A DNA stretch of 64,000 nt from Metaphire vulgaris. Its lineage: Eukaryota; Annelida; Clitellata; Crassiclitellata; Megascolecidae. A model generated the notes under the pieces. The model saw only the letters and a program-made list of their open reading frames with translations, did not search any database and was not told the origin of the DNA. Shown in pieces: positions 11,739-22,318 of this stretch (its first letter is position 1; every line of letters starts with the position of its first letter). The stretch is taken from assembly GCA_018105865.1 (NCBI GenBank), contig CM030847.1, positions 14,409,589-14,473,588 on the forward strand, in the 5' to 3' direction. Position numbers and translations under genes: made by a program.

Positions 11739-12380
11739 ATTTACAGAGTGCGATAGGAAGAAAATACTCATAGGAAAGCTAAATAACGTATGCCAAGTGT
11801 ATGTCCAAAGTCATGAAATTGGCCGTACTCAATCAGAAGAAAGTAAACTGGTTGCTTCCATGGGTAACAGGAGATGTGCAATTTAAAAGACGACCGAGAA
11901 GGTCTGGAAAATTCAAAGAAGACAATTCATCAGATTTTGGAAATGAGCGAACCCAAAATAAATCAAGGAGGAAATAAATCAAATTCGAGAACAGTAAATC
12001 AGACAAAGGAAATGCCAGCAGCTACTGAAAGGAGAGCTATTGCAAATTTTAAAACTTAGTTGGCTAAATTATATTAAAAGACAGCAAAAGGTTTTGTAAA
12101 TATTATAAAAGAATACAGAAGCGAAATTACACAATCGGATCCCTATCAGACAACTCACAATGTGCAGTAACAGAGAGTGCAGGAACTGCAAAGCTCCTTA
12201 ACAGTTATTCTTGATCAGCGTTTGCAAAAGAAAATACAAATAGGCCTATTGTAATCTGCTGATGTACACGCGGCTGGCCGAAACTACTTGATACCAGCAC
12301 TGTGTTGTAGTGTGTTTATGAGAAGTATCATTTATGTATCACTTCACTAGTTATCTATCAGACTACAAATCGACTTTAAA
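11739..12380. other. No recognisable gene
   Basis: Short open stretches without any domain; possibly old LINE sequence. Confidence 0.35.
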
Positions 12381-12690
12381 ATCTGATCAATGGTTCACAA
12401 GGTTCTTCATCCAAATCAACTACCATATCTCCTTTGCTTGCTTACTTACAAATATCATAAACTCTTGACCAGGTCTTCAAATGCATTAACTCTTCAGATA
12501 CTTCACATACGCACCACTCTGGTTAAGTTTTCAATGGCTGGGCCTAGAAAGTTGGACTCACTTCCGTCATTGGCATGCTCTTCTGACTCTTTCGTAGCCT
12601 GTCTTTCGATCAAGACTCAAGCGTACCTGTTCTTCTTTTGTCTATTCGCTAAAACCGGACCCCAGAAAATCTGGCTGAATTATTCAATCT
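12381..12690 (+). mobile_element. Highly decayed LINE ORF2 C-terminus
   Basis: The plus strand reads HIRTTLVKFSMAGPRKLDSL and a roughly spaced tail that resembles the WNSLP-type C-terminus of L2/CR1 elements. Weak evidence. Confidence 0.35.
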
Positions 12691-13079
12691 GACAAAATGG
12701 AATTCCAAAGCCTCTTCGAAGCGAACACTGATTGATGTCAAGTGCATTTTTAAAATGGCGCTATAGACGTTCTGTACTTAGTCAATTCGGTTGGTAACCA
12801 CGTATAATGTCGACTTAGGCGGCGGAGACATGAAAATGGGCACGCGTTTTAGGTTTCAACTGAGACAACAACTTCATAGTCCGTTTGGCATGATGGCCTT
12901 TTTCTAAACGGCTCTCCTTATAGCAGATTCTACGAACCTCTTAATAAGGCCGGCAAACCTTCGACTGTATGTGTGCCGGCGGCCTCAACATAGAGTAAGA
13001 CTACAATATCAAGGGCTTTCTATCACGACTGTTTTATAATATAACTATACAACTCCAATTGCGCTTACAAGTCTTTGCA

Positions 13080-13256
13080 TAAACTGACAAAGCATTCTTT
13101 CTAGTCAGGACGGTGTTTAAGGATGATGCATAGTTCCTTATGCATCACTGTCTCGAGTGTATGTAAAACCGGCTCTTCAGGTACTACGAGACTTTTGGAA
13201 TGCTTGACTTAAAAATAATAACGCGGTAGCAATGCATAAGAACTGTTCTCTGTCGG
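13080..13256. repeat. Spacer block homologous to 46330-46510
   Basis: AACCGGCTCTTCAGGTACTA and the surrounding sequence are shared with the spacer upstream of receptor copy 2, part of the ancient tandem duplication. The right part of the same block continues at 13523-13751. Confidence 0.8.
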
Positions 13257-13522
13257 ACTTTCTTTCTAGGATTACCACCTTTCTGGATCTATGATTCCTT
13301 AGGTAATCCTTATTTTCACATACAGTGTCACTAAGAATTTATGCATTTCTCTTCTTTTCATTTTATTCTTTGGTAACTTAGTATAAGTTAGTTAAAAGTT
13401 AAATTTTTTAATTTTTTTGCATTAAATATACTAGGTATGTATCCTGACATACTACTATCTGTATCATATGTGTATGTATTGTGAAAATAAAAGACCATTT
13501 GATTTGATTTGATTTGATTTGA
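13257..13522 (+). mobile_element. LINE 3' end with (TTTGA)n tail
   Basis: The insert is absent from the homologous block at 46500, which gives an empty site. It ends GAAAATAAAAGACCATTTGA followed by TTTGA repeats. Confidence 0.68.
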
Positions 13523-13751
13523 CTACATTTAGACCCACTTCATAAGACACCGACTATTGAGAGCGCTATTGCTGTCTCCTTAAGAACCGGTAGCAATTTA
13601 TGTACGCTGACACTTACTGTTCTAATTATGAGATGTATAAGTATTAAATCATAGAGCATTTTGGATATTAGCGTGAACGTACATGTGCGCAAGTAATAGC
13701 ATGCAGCATGTGCTTCAGATGTGCTAGTGTGCTCATGCGTTCGTCTAACCA

Positions 13752-13905
13752 CATGTTATGTTATGTTATGTTATGTTATGTTAAAACGTCAATTTATATA
13801 GCGCAATAAACATAGCTGAATGCCAAAGTCAAGAGCACTTTACATTCTGCACTTATACGATATGTCAAACAAGTGCGTCTTAAGTTTATGGCCGGAGTAT
13901 CCGAC
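13752..13905 (-). mobile_element. LINE 3' end with (ATGTT)n tail
   Basis: ATGTT repeats are followed by TTTATATAGCGC and the minus-strand reading LKTHLFDISYK, the usual C-terminus of these LINEs. Confidence 0.62.
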
Positions 13906-14282
13906 AGCCCCGATTAACTATAGTGTCGCTCGCGTGTAAAACTTACCAAAATTCAGATGATTATGTGTTTTGCAAATATAAAAGGTGAATAAGTCTGTAT
14001 GATTCACTGATCTAAAATTCTGAAAATTTCTTCAGTGAAAATGTGGTGTCCCAATTGCATATGAAACATCTAAATCGGGCGCCATACAAAGCTTTAGTGA
14101 CAGACCAATTGTCCGATGGCCTGTTAAAGAAAGGATCACGACTAATAACGACATTAATGCTCGGAGAAGTGTGACTGAAAACAGAGGCTCTACGTAGCTG
14201 TGCTGGAATATTGAACACTATGCATAGACTGTCGGCGCGTACGCTCGGGTCCGCGAACTTTTGACACCGCAGCATCAATTAC
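13906..14282. repeat. Block homologous to 47590-47639 plus 48890-49045
   Basis: This is the uninterrupted version of a sequence that, near 47.6 kb, is split by a hAT element; it holds only one copy of the target ATCTAAA. It has no confirmed coding role. Confidence 0.75.
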
Positions 14283-14515
14283 ATGCCATAACTTAAGTTC
14301 GGGTATATATACAGCTGTAAAATTTGGCAGTCTAACTCAGAATTGAATTTACTACAAATATCAAGCAACCGGAAGTTGATGACGTCATTACTTATGCTGC
14401 AACTGGAGCTTGCACAATAATACAGCTATGACAACCATGAAACCTGGTAGTCACACTTAGAAATGAACTCTCTATGCATTTCAAGTAACCGGAAGTTGAT
14501 GACGTCATTACTTAT
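14283..14515. repeat. Roughly 115-bp tandem repeat containing TGACGTCA
   Basis: Two units share AACCGGAAGTTGATGACGTC and ATTACTTAT. A third partial unit resumes at 15790-15840 (ATGAAACTTGGTAGTTAC), beyond the twin-primed LINE. Confidence 0.7.
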
Positions 14516-14553
14516 TTAATTAACAAATTAACAAATTAACCTGTATCCATTGA

Positions 14554-14556
<3 letters not shown>

Positions 14557-14592
<36 letters not shown>

Positions 14593-15770
14593 GTACTGAT
14601 TTATGTGGTAACTCGTCCGAACGAACTGCGTGAACACATTACAAAGTTACAGATAACTCGTGCGATATAACCAGGTTTTAAGTCTCTCTTTAAAAGTATT
14701 CAAGGTCGTAGAGAGCTGTATTGATGGCGGTAGACAATTCCATGCCCGAGCCGCGGCCGCGGGAAATGCTCGATCCCCGACGGTTCGGAGGCGCGTCCTC
14801 GGGACCACCAATAAGGCGGATCCGGCCGATCTCAATCTTTGCCGGCTTGCGTGGTCAGCCACTCGTGATAGTTCGGACGCAAGGTATTCTGGACCGGCTC
14901 CATTCAGGCAACGGAAGGTCAATGTTGCCAGCTTGAAATGGATCCGCTCTGGCACAGACAACCAGTGCAGATCGCGTAGCAGCGGAGTAATGTGATCGCC
15001 TAATGAGGCCTGGCATATCACTCGCGCAGCAGCGTTCAGGACGGACTGGATACGGTTATGTAGGTATTTCTGTAGTCCAGCGAGAGTTGCATTGCCGTAG
15101 TCTAATTTGGACAGCACCAGTGCAAAGACCAGTGTTTTAAGACCATTGGCAGACACTGATCGACGGATACTCCTGATCAGCCGCAGGGCTTTGAAGCACC
15201 CTGCCACTACATTTGCCACATGTGACTTCATTGATAACGTACTGTCAAGATATATACCTAAATTCCGCACGATCGACACCGGTTGCACTTCCGTTCCATC
15301 GATGTAGATGCAAGACGACGGTATCCAGTGTTTCTGTCTCTCAGCAGCCATCCAGAGCACTTCCGTCTTAGCAGCATTGAGCTGCAGTCGATGTGACCTC
15401 AACCAACTGGTCAACTCTGCCGACATTTCTTCTCAAGGAATCATCCGACCTACTCGTACCTTTTATCACCGAGCTATTTAACCGTTCGATGTCTGCTGGA
15501 ATCGTACCGACGACTTTCAAGTCCGCCTACATCATTCCCAGACTTAAGAAACCCAGCTTGGATGCCGACGACATCAGGTCGTACGGACCGATTTCCAACT
15601 TGACAGTGCTGTCGAAGCTACTTGAGCGGCTCGTCTCTAAACAACTTATTCGCTACCTGAAGTCTTCCAATCTGCTCCCTGAGCTACAGTCTGCATATCG
15701 TGCTTACCATTCAACTGAAACCGCGGTGCTGAAAGTCACCTCGGATATTCTTCGAGTTGCTAATACAATA
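14557..15770 (-). mobile_element. Twin-primed LINE (5' part inverted)
   Basis: 14557-15427 is on the minus strand: (ATT)n at the 3' end, then RT palm to C-terminus (QLNAAKTEVLWMAA, LDYGNATLAGLQ, RDLHWLSVPERI, ARAWNCLPPS). 15428-15765 reads on the plus strand as the earlier RT segment (FLLKESSDLLVPFITELFNR, LLERLVSKQLIRYL, YHSTETAVLKVTSDIL). The region between, including YADD, is missing. The order is as expected from twin priming during target-primed reverse transcription. Confidence 0.85.
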
Positions 15771-15950
15771 GCATCTATTACACGTTGCAACTTAAGTTTG
15801 CAGTTATGAAACTTGGTAGTTACAATCAGAAATGAGCGCATTTGAAATGAAATGCTATAGAAAAATGCTGAAGATAAGTTATAAAGATATGATTAAAAAT
15901 GATACCATTCGCAAAGACCTGAGACGAACAAAGACTGTTGTGGAGAAGAT

Positions 15951-16170
15951 CAGGGCCACCGAGAGAAATTCCGGGCCCGGAACAAAAAATTTGCGGGCCC
16001 TTAAGAAAAACTTATCAAGTCTTCGAAAATCTGACAAGCGAAAAAAAGTTATCAACTCTCCAAAAACAGCCTGGCAAGTAAAAAAGCCTTATCGTCACCG
16101 GATCTGGGCCCCTGAAAACTCCCTGGGCCCCGGTACAATGTACCGGCTGCACCCCCTCTCCTCAGGCCTG
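15951..16170. mobile_element. 220-bp hAT MITE
   Basis: The ends are CAGGGCCACC and GGCCTG, with an exact 8-bp duplication GAGAAGAT at 15943-15950 and 16171-16178. GGGCCC-rich subterminal parts resemble 1720-1917. Confidence 0.82.
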
Positions 16171-16285
16171 GAGAAGATCAAATACAGAAATTTATCAATA
16201 TTTGGACACATCTGCAGAATGAGGTATGAAGGACTAAGAAAGACAGTGATGATGGGAAGATCAGATGGCATGCGAAAAAGAGGAA

Positions 16286-17826
16286 TGTAGAGAATTTGCG
16301 CGTTTTACACGGTTACTGAAATCTATGATTATTTGAGCGCGGCGCCTAAGTGAATATTTGCCACGTCATCAAGTACATATACTTTACCATTACGAGTTTT
16401 AAAAGTTCCGTGTGTCCTTTTAACCATATTTTCCACGAATTCTATTCGTACCAATTGATTCCCAAATATTAATATGATAATCGTATCGTAAAAGTAGAAT
16501 TTTAGGACGATTATTAGTTAAGTTTGAGACAAATTTGTGCAGCGCTGATTTAAGCGTTTGGGCCTACTCGCTCCATGTTAAACTTGTTGGCTATTCGTAA
16601 GTAAGTAAGTAAGTAAAGTAAAATCTCGTGGATTTCTATAGCGCCTTGGAGAGCATCACAACAGTAGCTGCTTATTCTTAGGCGCTCAGCCTCTCTTAAA
16701 ATAGCTATGGGGAAGGTATGTTATCAGCCAGGCAATAGTCAACGTCCAAAGGGCAGTGAGGCTAGGTTGTTACAGCTACAGCTCGTCGGCTTAGATCTCG
16801 ATGATTATAGGCGCTACAGAAGTCATGTTTAGATTCGATTAAAGCTTATATTTTGATGTATCCGTGGATGTAAGTGCTATAATCTATTGAAGTTCAAATT
16901 AATAATTGAGAGTTTTTGAAAATTAGTATAGAAAGTATAGGAAAGGCCATGTGATCGTAACATGCTTTGTTATTGGCTGAGAATCCTAATTTATTGGCTA
17001 GGTTCGTTCTTATTGGTTGAACCTCCCCTTCATCAGGCTCTCCTTTCGTAAGGTTATACAGTATAAAGGCGAGAGCTCGCTGTGTAAATCGGTCCGGAGA
17101 GGACTCCTGCAGCGCACGTTGCATGCTCCTAAGACCGGAAAGGTTTCTGGAGCCTTGTGACGTCGCTGTAGTCTCCAGCTGCGGATAGCGGCATCGCCGG
17201 CAATAGCTGTAGTCGACCGGAGAGGTTGCTTCAGCGTGACTAGTGCTACGCCACGGATAGCGATACTCTAGCTTAGCTGAAGCTAACCGAAGAGGTGGCT
17301 TTGAATATGACTAGTGATATGCAATGGATAACTGCCCAGAATTTATTCTGCGTTATATAGATTTGCATATTGAAATGTTGTAGCGTTATTTAATGACTGT
17401 GACCCTTTTGCATTGCTAGATTTTGAATTAGATACGATATTGCCTGTACTGTTAATTGTATTTAGGTAATGAGTAAGTGAACTCTAACTTTGATTTTAGT
17501 TCACGAGCGATATGAATAAGGACTAAGAATACTTACTCTGCGATGTGTGATTGACAATTAATTAGTGACAATTAATGACAGTTAAGAAATGCTCATTGTC
17601 AATTAAGGATATACATGATGATATGTTACGGGGATACCTCGTACTAGTTACATGTTATGCATACTATCGATACTATTTTTAAAGTTTATATTATATTAAG
17701 AAACGGTAAAAATCCTATTAGTAGTCATCTCACAGGCAAGGCCACGCCAGACCGGGTGGGGACCTATATATGTTGCGACAGCCTAATTCTGGTTAACTCT
17801 CCCATGGTTTTGGGATTTACTCTACA
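16286..17826. mobile_element. LTR-like insert with TGTAGAG/CTCTACA ends
   Basis: It starts TG and ends CA, interrupts the RTE-like frame, and has a short imperfect duplication GGAA/GAAA. It includes ATTGG boxes and a TATAAAGG at about 17063, as in an LTR promoter, but no internal region, so it could be a solo LTR. It contains a LINE tail at 16605-16790. Confidence 0.45.
16605..16790 (-). mobile_element. LINE 3' end with (GTAA)n tail
   Basis: Close to 6721-6900: AGTAAAGTAAAATCTCGT, then TTCTATAGCGCCTTGG and ACAGTAGCTGCTTATTC. Confidence 0.75.
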
Positions 17827-17995
17827 GAAAGACCAAAGAGAAGATGGATCGATGATATTCTTGAATGGACTGGACTCGATACCCAAAATGCGATACACAT
17901 GGCCAAAGAAAGGAAAGGGCCATGGACGAGCACTTCTACACCGTTGGCTCCGACGGTCCTTATGGACTATGGAGTGTGATGATGATGATCTTTTA

Positions 17996-18626
17996 TTGTA
18001 GGTATTTTCATTTTGAGCTCTCCATGTGGCATTTGCGTTTCTTTGTAGGCTTTTCTGATTCTGTTGGCATCAAAGTGGTATTGTATTTATGAGTATTTCT
18101 CTTGTATCCAATTTTCCTTGCTTCTTCAAATTTGTCTTTTAATTGCTCTTGTAATCCAGTTTAACTTATTTCTACATTCAATTTTGTCTAGTCTTAATTT
18201 TCTTCTGTCATAACTGAGTGTTTGAATGACGTGAATAATAACACACCCCGTATTTATTATTTTTATTAAACTAACCGTTTCTTTTGCGCCGCATAGCCAA
18301 ATATCAAATTTGACAAATAGTAATCGAGTCAGAGATTGACAGAAATGCGAAGATCCTACTTTTCTTAGTATCTTTTCCCTTCGGTGCATGGCGCGCCGCT
18401 GCTCAAGAAGCAACAGACAACTGAAATCAGAGCTGAATGGCTTCATAGCTTCATGCTTCCTGACGATATTGAAATCGGATCTAAGCAGCGCCGTCATCGT
18501 GGACATTCGTCTGTGACTTTCCGTCATTTCATGTTTTTGAAATTTAATTCGTGTTTTTGGTTTTATCATAGACATCTTCTCGCGGTTATCCGGCGATTAA
18601 AACACGTTTAGTAGAGCTCTTGGAAC
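17996..18626. other. No recognisable gene
   Basis: A 149-codon minus-strand open frame (18126-18575) has no domain I recognise and no homologous support, so I do not call it a gene. Confidence 0.35.
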
Positions 18627-18798
18627 CAGCGGCGGCTTCAGGATTTGGCAAGTTGGGGGAGGGGGGCGTTGGGGTGGCAACTTCTAATCATTTGCTAGGT
18701 ATGTAGTATTAAGTATAGGGTCCCAACAGGGGGGTCACTGGGGTCAGGCTCTTAATAGGGGCACGGGCCCCCCGGACCCTCCTGTGGAGCCGCTACTG
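18627..18798. mobile_element. 172-bp hAT MITE
   Basis: CAGCGGCGGCTTC and (inverted) CAGTAGCGGCTCC ends, with an exact 8-bp duplication CTTGGAAC at 18619-18626 and 18799-18806. Confidence 0.85.
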
Positions 18799-19260
18799 CT
18801 TGGAACTGCCACTGCCAGTAGCATTCGTTAAAATTTCCCTGGACTAACGAGTTCAACTTAAATTAAGCAGTAGTATTAATACGTTTATATAGTTCCGAGA
18901 GCAGTAGACAGCTTTTGATGTCATATTTGTTAATCATTTCAAAAAAATTATCTCAAATAAAACTATCACAATTTATGTCGAATAAAATAATACAACAAAT
19001 TCTATAAATAAATCCAGCATTTTGACCGCATCTTAACCGCACAAGCAGATTACATTTTAATCGATTGAATCATTAGCAATCATTGTCAAGAGGGTACAAA
19101 TGCACGGATCGAACAGCGGAGTTTACGAGTCTATTGGCAAACAATATAAGCGTGAAAGAGGAAAGAGTTCTTTTGTCAAACGTCGTGCAGAAAAATTTAA
19201 CAAACACAAGTTAACGAAGAATTCTATGGAATGTTTCTGTGTAGAGGCGACTGTAAAGTC

Positions 19261-19520
19261 CTAGCGTTTGCGTGGAATCTTCCTCCGGCAGTTAGGACAG
19301 GTGGTTTGGCGTCTGAGCCAACGGAGGACACAGCTGGAGTGGAACTCGTGTCCGCAACGCAACCTTCGTATGCACTGCTTCGCCTTGAAGGCTTCTTGAC
19401 AGATCGAACAGTTCGGGGCGTCATCGCTTCTGCTGCTGCTGCTGCTCTCGGGGGGTTTGGCGTACGCGACTGTCGTTGAGACACGGTCGATGTCAGCACG
19501 GGTCAAACCGGATATGTTTT
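19261..19520 (-). CDS. RING-H2 gene, exon 2: zinc-binding domain
   Basis: This exon holds all eight zinc ligands of the RING. Without splicing it could also be read from an ATG at 19539 as a 92-residue ORF (MPRICAENISG), but the acceptor TTTGTGCAG and the matching phase favour the two-exon model. Confidence 0.75.
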
Positions 19521-19614
19521 CTGCACAAATACGAGGCATCCTTATTCACATTTTAGCTATGTTCATCACACGTATACAGGCCTATATAGCGCTCTTTTGC
19601 TATTTCCACAATAT

Positions 19615-19657
<43 letters not shown>

Positions 19658-21492
19658 CAGGGGATCAGCGCCTGTCTTGATGACGTTTTCTGCTCGTCAC
19701 CTCTTTTTCATCGCAACTTCCGCAAATATGCGGCGCATAAATGGGAAATTGCCCCGCATATTTAGAACCTCTGAGTCCCGCATATTTCCCACAAAATTGC
19801 CGCATCAAACGCACAGCCTTAATCGGATTTACGCTACAAATTTGAGAATATTCCTGTAAGTATTGCCGGCAAGTTTTAGACGTATATATTTTGTTCGCCC
19901 TTTAACAAAAGTTCTTTCACAAAGACTGCCCTTCACTTAGCTGCCTCTAGAAAAAAATGTCGCACGAATATCTTTAAATATGCTTAGGCCTATATACAGT
20001 AGAATTGTATGGCCTACTCTGAAATCTTACATATTTTAATTTGACGACTTATCACCTGAATTCAAAGACAATTTAAAATATACACCAATCAGTTTCACAA
20101 TTGTATGATAATTAATTGTCATTTGAAAATAATATTTAGGATGAACATAATGTAAAATTTACACAGAAAGGCAACACATAGCACTTCGAATTGTCTCGAA
20201 TTTGTCCGTTCCTTTGTTTCTGCCTATTTGGCGCTGGGCGTGAGAACGCCGAAGTTAACCAACGTCGAGCGCGGTTTGTACTTGGATGGGTGACCATCCT
20301 GGGATCGAGACGTGATGACGGCAACCAACCAAGCCGTTCATCCCATAGGAGTAGATGATACTTTAAAGCATCCAGCCTGCTGCATCTTCTAATCAGGTCC
20401 GCGATGCAAAACTAAAGATGCATTATAGTTTGTCCTCATAAGCGGCTGTATACAGGGGAAAATTGATTTTTAATGTTTTCAATGCAAACGTGCCTATCTC
20501 TTCGACCTCGGCCGCACTTGGGCGCTATGCAAATTATCGCAGTATTATAATTTATACATGTATTCTGCTACACTCCTTTGATGTTTAAACATTACTTGCT
20601 TATTTAGAAAAATAACTATCGTTCGTTTGAGAAAAGCGAGTTGTGACGTCATATCCGTTTAAAAGTTACAAACGCGCGAATCAAATATAATAAGTTTTTC
20701 ACATATATAACTACGATTACTGTTTATTAGGTTAATTTCAAGCCCTTGAGGAAGGAGGAGCCACACACACACATACATACACACACAAATACACATAGGC
20801 GCTCATCGTCTTTGATACGGACGCGTCTATAAATAAACACAATACACACACAGTTGATTCGGAGTTTCTAATTCTTAATGACGAGTGGACGAGCAAATTT
20901 CTTTTGTCAACGTGAATATGAAACCTACATGCTTGGTATGTCAGCGTTCAGTTGCAGTCATGAAAGATTGAACGGTTGGGCCTAATATTATTAGTTGAAA
21001 GTTCATTTTTAAATATAAAAGTGGACATATTTAGACTAAACTTCTTTATAGACACTAGTGACTAATGATAACTAATCGTTATTATTGATCATTATTTATT
21101 AACACTGTGACACGAGCCATGAAAGTTTTCCCACAGTTTGGCCAACTGTTAAAAAAAATTCTGGCCACCACTACTTTATTACAAGAGTGACCAGAAACTG
21201 TAATGCAACTAAGTTTATTGGTTCACGTCTACGTTGAAATCAGCATCAGAGGAGTTCTAATCGATGAGTAGATGGAACTGGTTCTATAACTGATACCTTT
21301 TGTCGAAGAGCTAACAAGAACTCCGTCCTGATATACGTTCCTGGTCACTTGATTGTTTTCATATATCCTATGAACCTCTCGTCCGCCACTCGATACTTCG
21401 ACGAATACTTGACTGTTTGATGCTGCACTGCGTCGTTGTGCGGGTCTTCTTGGCTGCGAAGTGTTTCTCGTTGGTCTCTGGTTGTCGGACAT
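19261..21492 (-). CDS. RING-H2 finger protein (putative E3 ubiquitin ligase), 2 exons
   Basis: Exon 1 is 21297-21492, with ATG at 21492 (MSDNQRPTRN) and donor AAAAG|GTATCA; exon 2 is 19261-19520, with acceptor TTTGTGCAG and stop at 19261. The junction is in phase 1 and gives 151 residues. The N-terminal half is basic, Ser/Thr-rich and unrecognised. The C-terminus carries CSICQEAF, LRCGHEFHSSCVLRWL and CPNCRRKI, a complete C3H2C3 RING-H2 zinc site of the kind that recruits E2 enzymes. The linker GLTRADIDRVSTTV resembles the segment before RINGs in many small E3 ligases. An upstream in-frame ATG exists at 21531. A CRE palindrome lies 119 bp upstream. The target is unknown. Confidence 0.75.
19618..19653. 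repeat. (AG)n microsatellite
   Basis: Uninterrupted AG dinucleotides in the RING-gene intron, just upstream of exon 2. Confidence 0.95.
20222..20330 (+). ncRNA. 5S rRNA-like sequence (pseudogene or 5S-derived SINE head)
   Basis: The segment contains GAAGTTAACCAACGTCG and GTACTTGGATGGGTGACC, which match box A/IE and box C of the internal 5S promoter, followed by CCTGGGA. The 5' third of 5S is poorly matched and the 3' end does not close a clean helix, so it is not a normal gene. It is either a 5S pseudogene or the head of a 5S-derived SINE (SINE3 type). It lies in the intron of the RING gene, on the opposite strand. Confidence 0.7.
20745..20860. mobile_element. Fragment of the TATA-bearing LTR-like family
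   Basis: It shares TTTGATACGGACGCGTCTAT and the ATAAATAA box with the reverse strand of 49630-49720. CA-repeat rich. Confidence 0.55.
21297..21492 (-). CDS. RING-H2 gene, exon 1: N-terminal region
   Basis: It encodes an Arg/Ser-rich start, then FVEVSSGGREVHRIYENN and NVYQDGVLVSSSTK. I know of no domain for it. The assignment as exon 1 rests on donor quality, phase and strand. Confidence 0.62.
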
Positions 21493-21610
21493 CTTTGACC
21501 TTGATCTAATACATACGATGCGGCTGCGCAACTCTATTTCGATGTTACATTGAAATGAATTAGATGGAAACTAGAGAGCGACCATCGCTTGAAACGAAGG
21601 CAACGATTTG

Positions 21611-21618
21611 TGACGTCA
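21611..21618. promoter_or_regulatory. CRE palindrome TGACGTCA upstream of the RING gene
   Basis: This perfect cAMP-response element palindrome lies 119 bp upstream of the RING start codon, a plausible proximal promoter position. Another copy lies at 20644-20651, within the intron. Function is inferred from the motif only. Confidence 0.4.
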
Positions 21619-21849
21619 GAATTGTATTATTAATGTATTACGCCTATTAGGCCTTAAGCTCATTTCTACACTCATGCGAAGTTTCGAAAATTTTCTCCCT
21701 CTGTTGACGGTGCATGCATTTTCCTGTTACAGTGGTGAGGAAGATTGACTTCCGTGGTTGGGATGTCAATATCCACCTCAGTGGGGGGTGTAGTTGGGCA
21801 GTGGGGAGGAGAATTCCCCTTTCCCCTACAAATCTCATTCTGCTTCTGA

Positions 21850-22265
21850 GTAAACAACTCGAGAAGAATTAAAATTCCAATTGCATGAACTCACCGTCAT
21901 GAAAAATTTTGCCTTCGCGATCATATTCTATTCTAGACAAACAATTCATAAACAAGTGAGAAAACAAGCTTCAATTAAACTTTTTTCTTGTTAGTCTATT
22001 CAGTCTTAGCAATATAACAGAATTAACGCAGTCAAATTAGAATGAAATATTAATTCAATGTACATGTACATTTCGGAAACAAGCAAGAGGATAATTTTCG
22101 AATGTTCTACCTTGATAGTCGCTTCAATCGTACTAATAACTGGAGTCGGGCTAGCTATAACAAAGTCAGTGTTAGTCTATTTCTTTGCTGTACAAGCAGT
22201 TAGAATTATTCAACAAGTGATAGCAGGGTATTTTCGAGAAAGCAACTCTATCGCTTTATCCACCA
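21850..22265 (-). other. Ancestral 3' flank / 3' UTR of receptor copy 2
   Basis: It aligns with 51515-51905, which directly follows the stop codon of copy 1. In copy 2 it is separated from the stop by a LINE-containing insertion of about 1.6 kb. No polyadenylation site could be fixed. Confidence 0.55.
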
Positions 22266-22268
22266 CAA

Positions 22269-22318
<50 letters not shown>

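Larger units (their letters stand above)
15832..17995 (+). mobile_element. RTE-like LINE C-terminus, split by a MITE and an LTR-like insert
   Basis: Three exon-like pieces, 15832-15950, 16171-16285 and 17827-17995, join to read FEMKCYRKMLKISYKD, LSIFGHICRMRYEGLRKTVM and RPKRRWIDDILEWTG, the typical end of RTE-like ORF2. The first gap is a 220-bp hAT MITE and the second a 1.5-kb insert. The tail is (ATG)n. Confidence 0.72.

Noticed and set aside
18126..18575. 149-codon minus-strand ORF
   Set aside because: No recognisable domain, no splice or paralogue support; length is within chance for AT-rich TE DNA.
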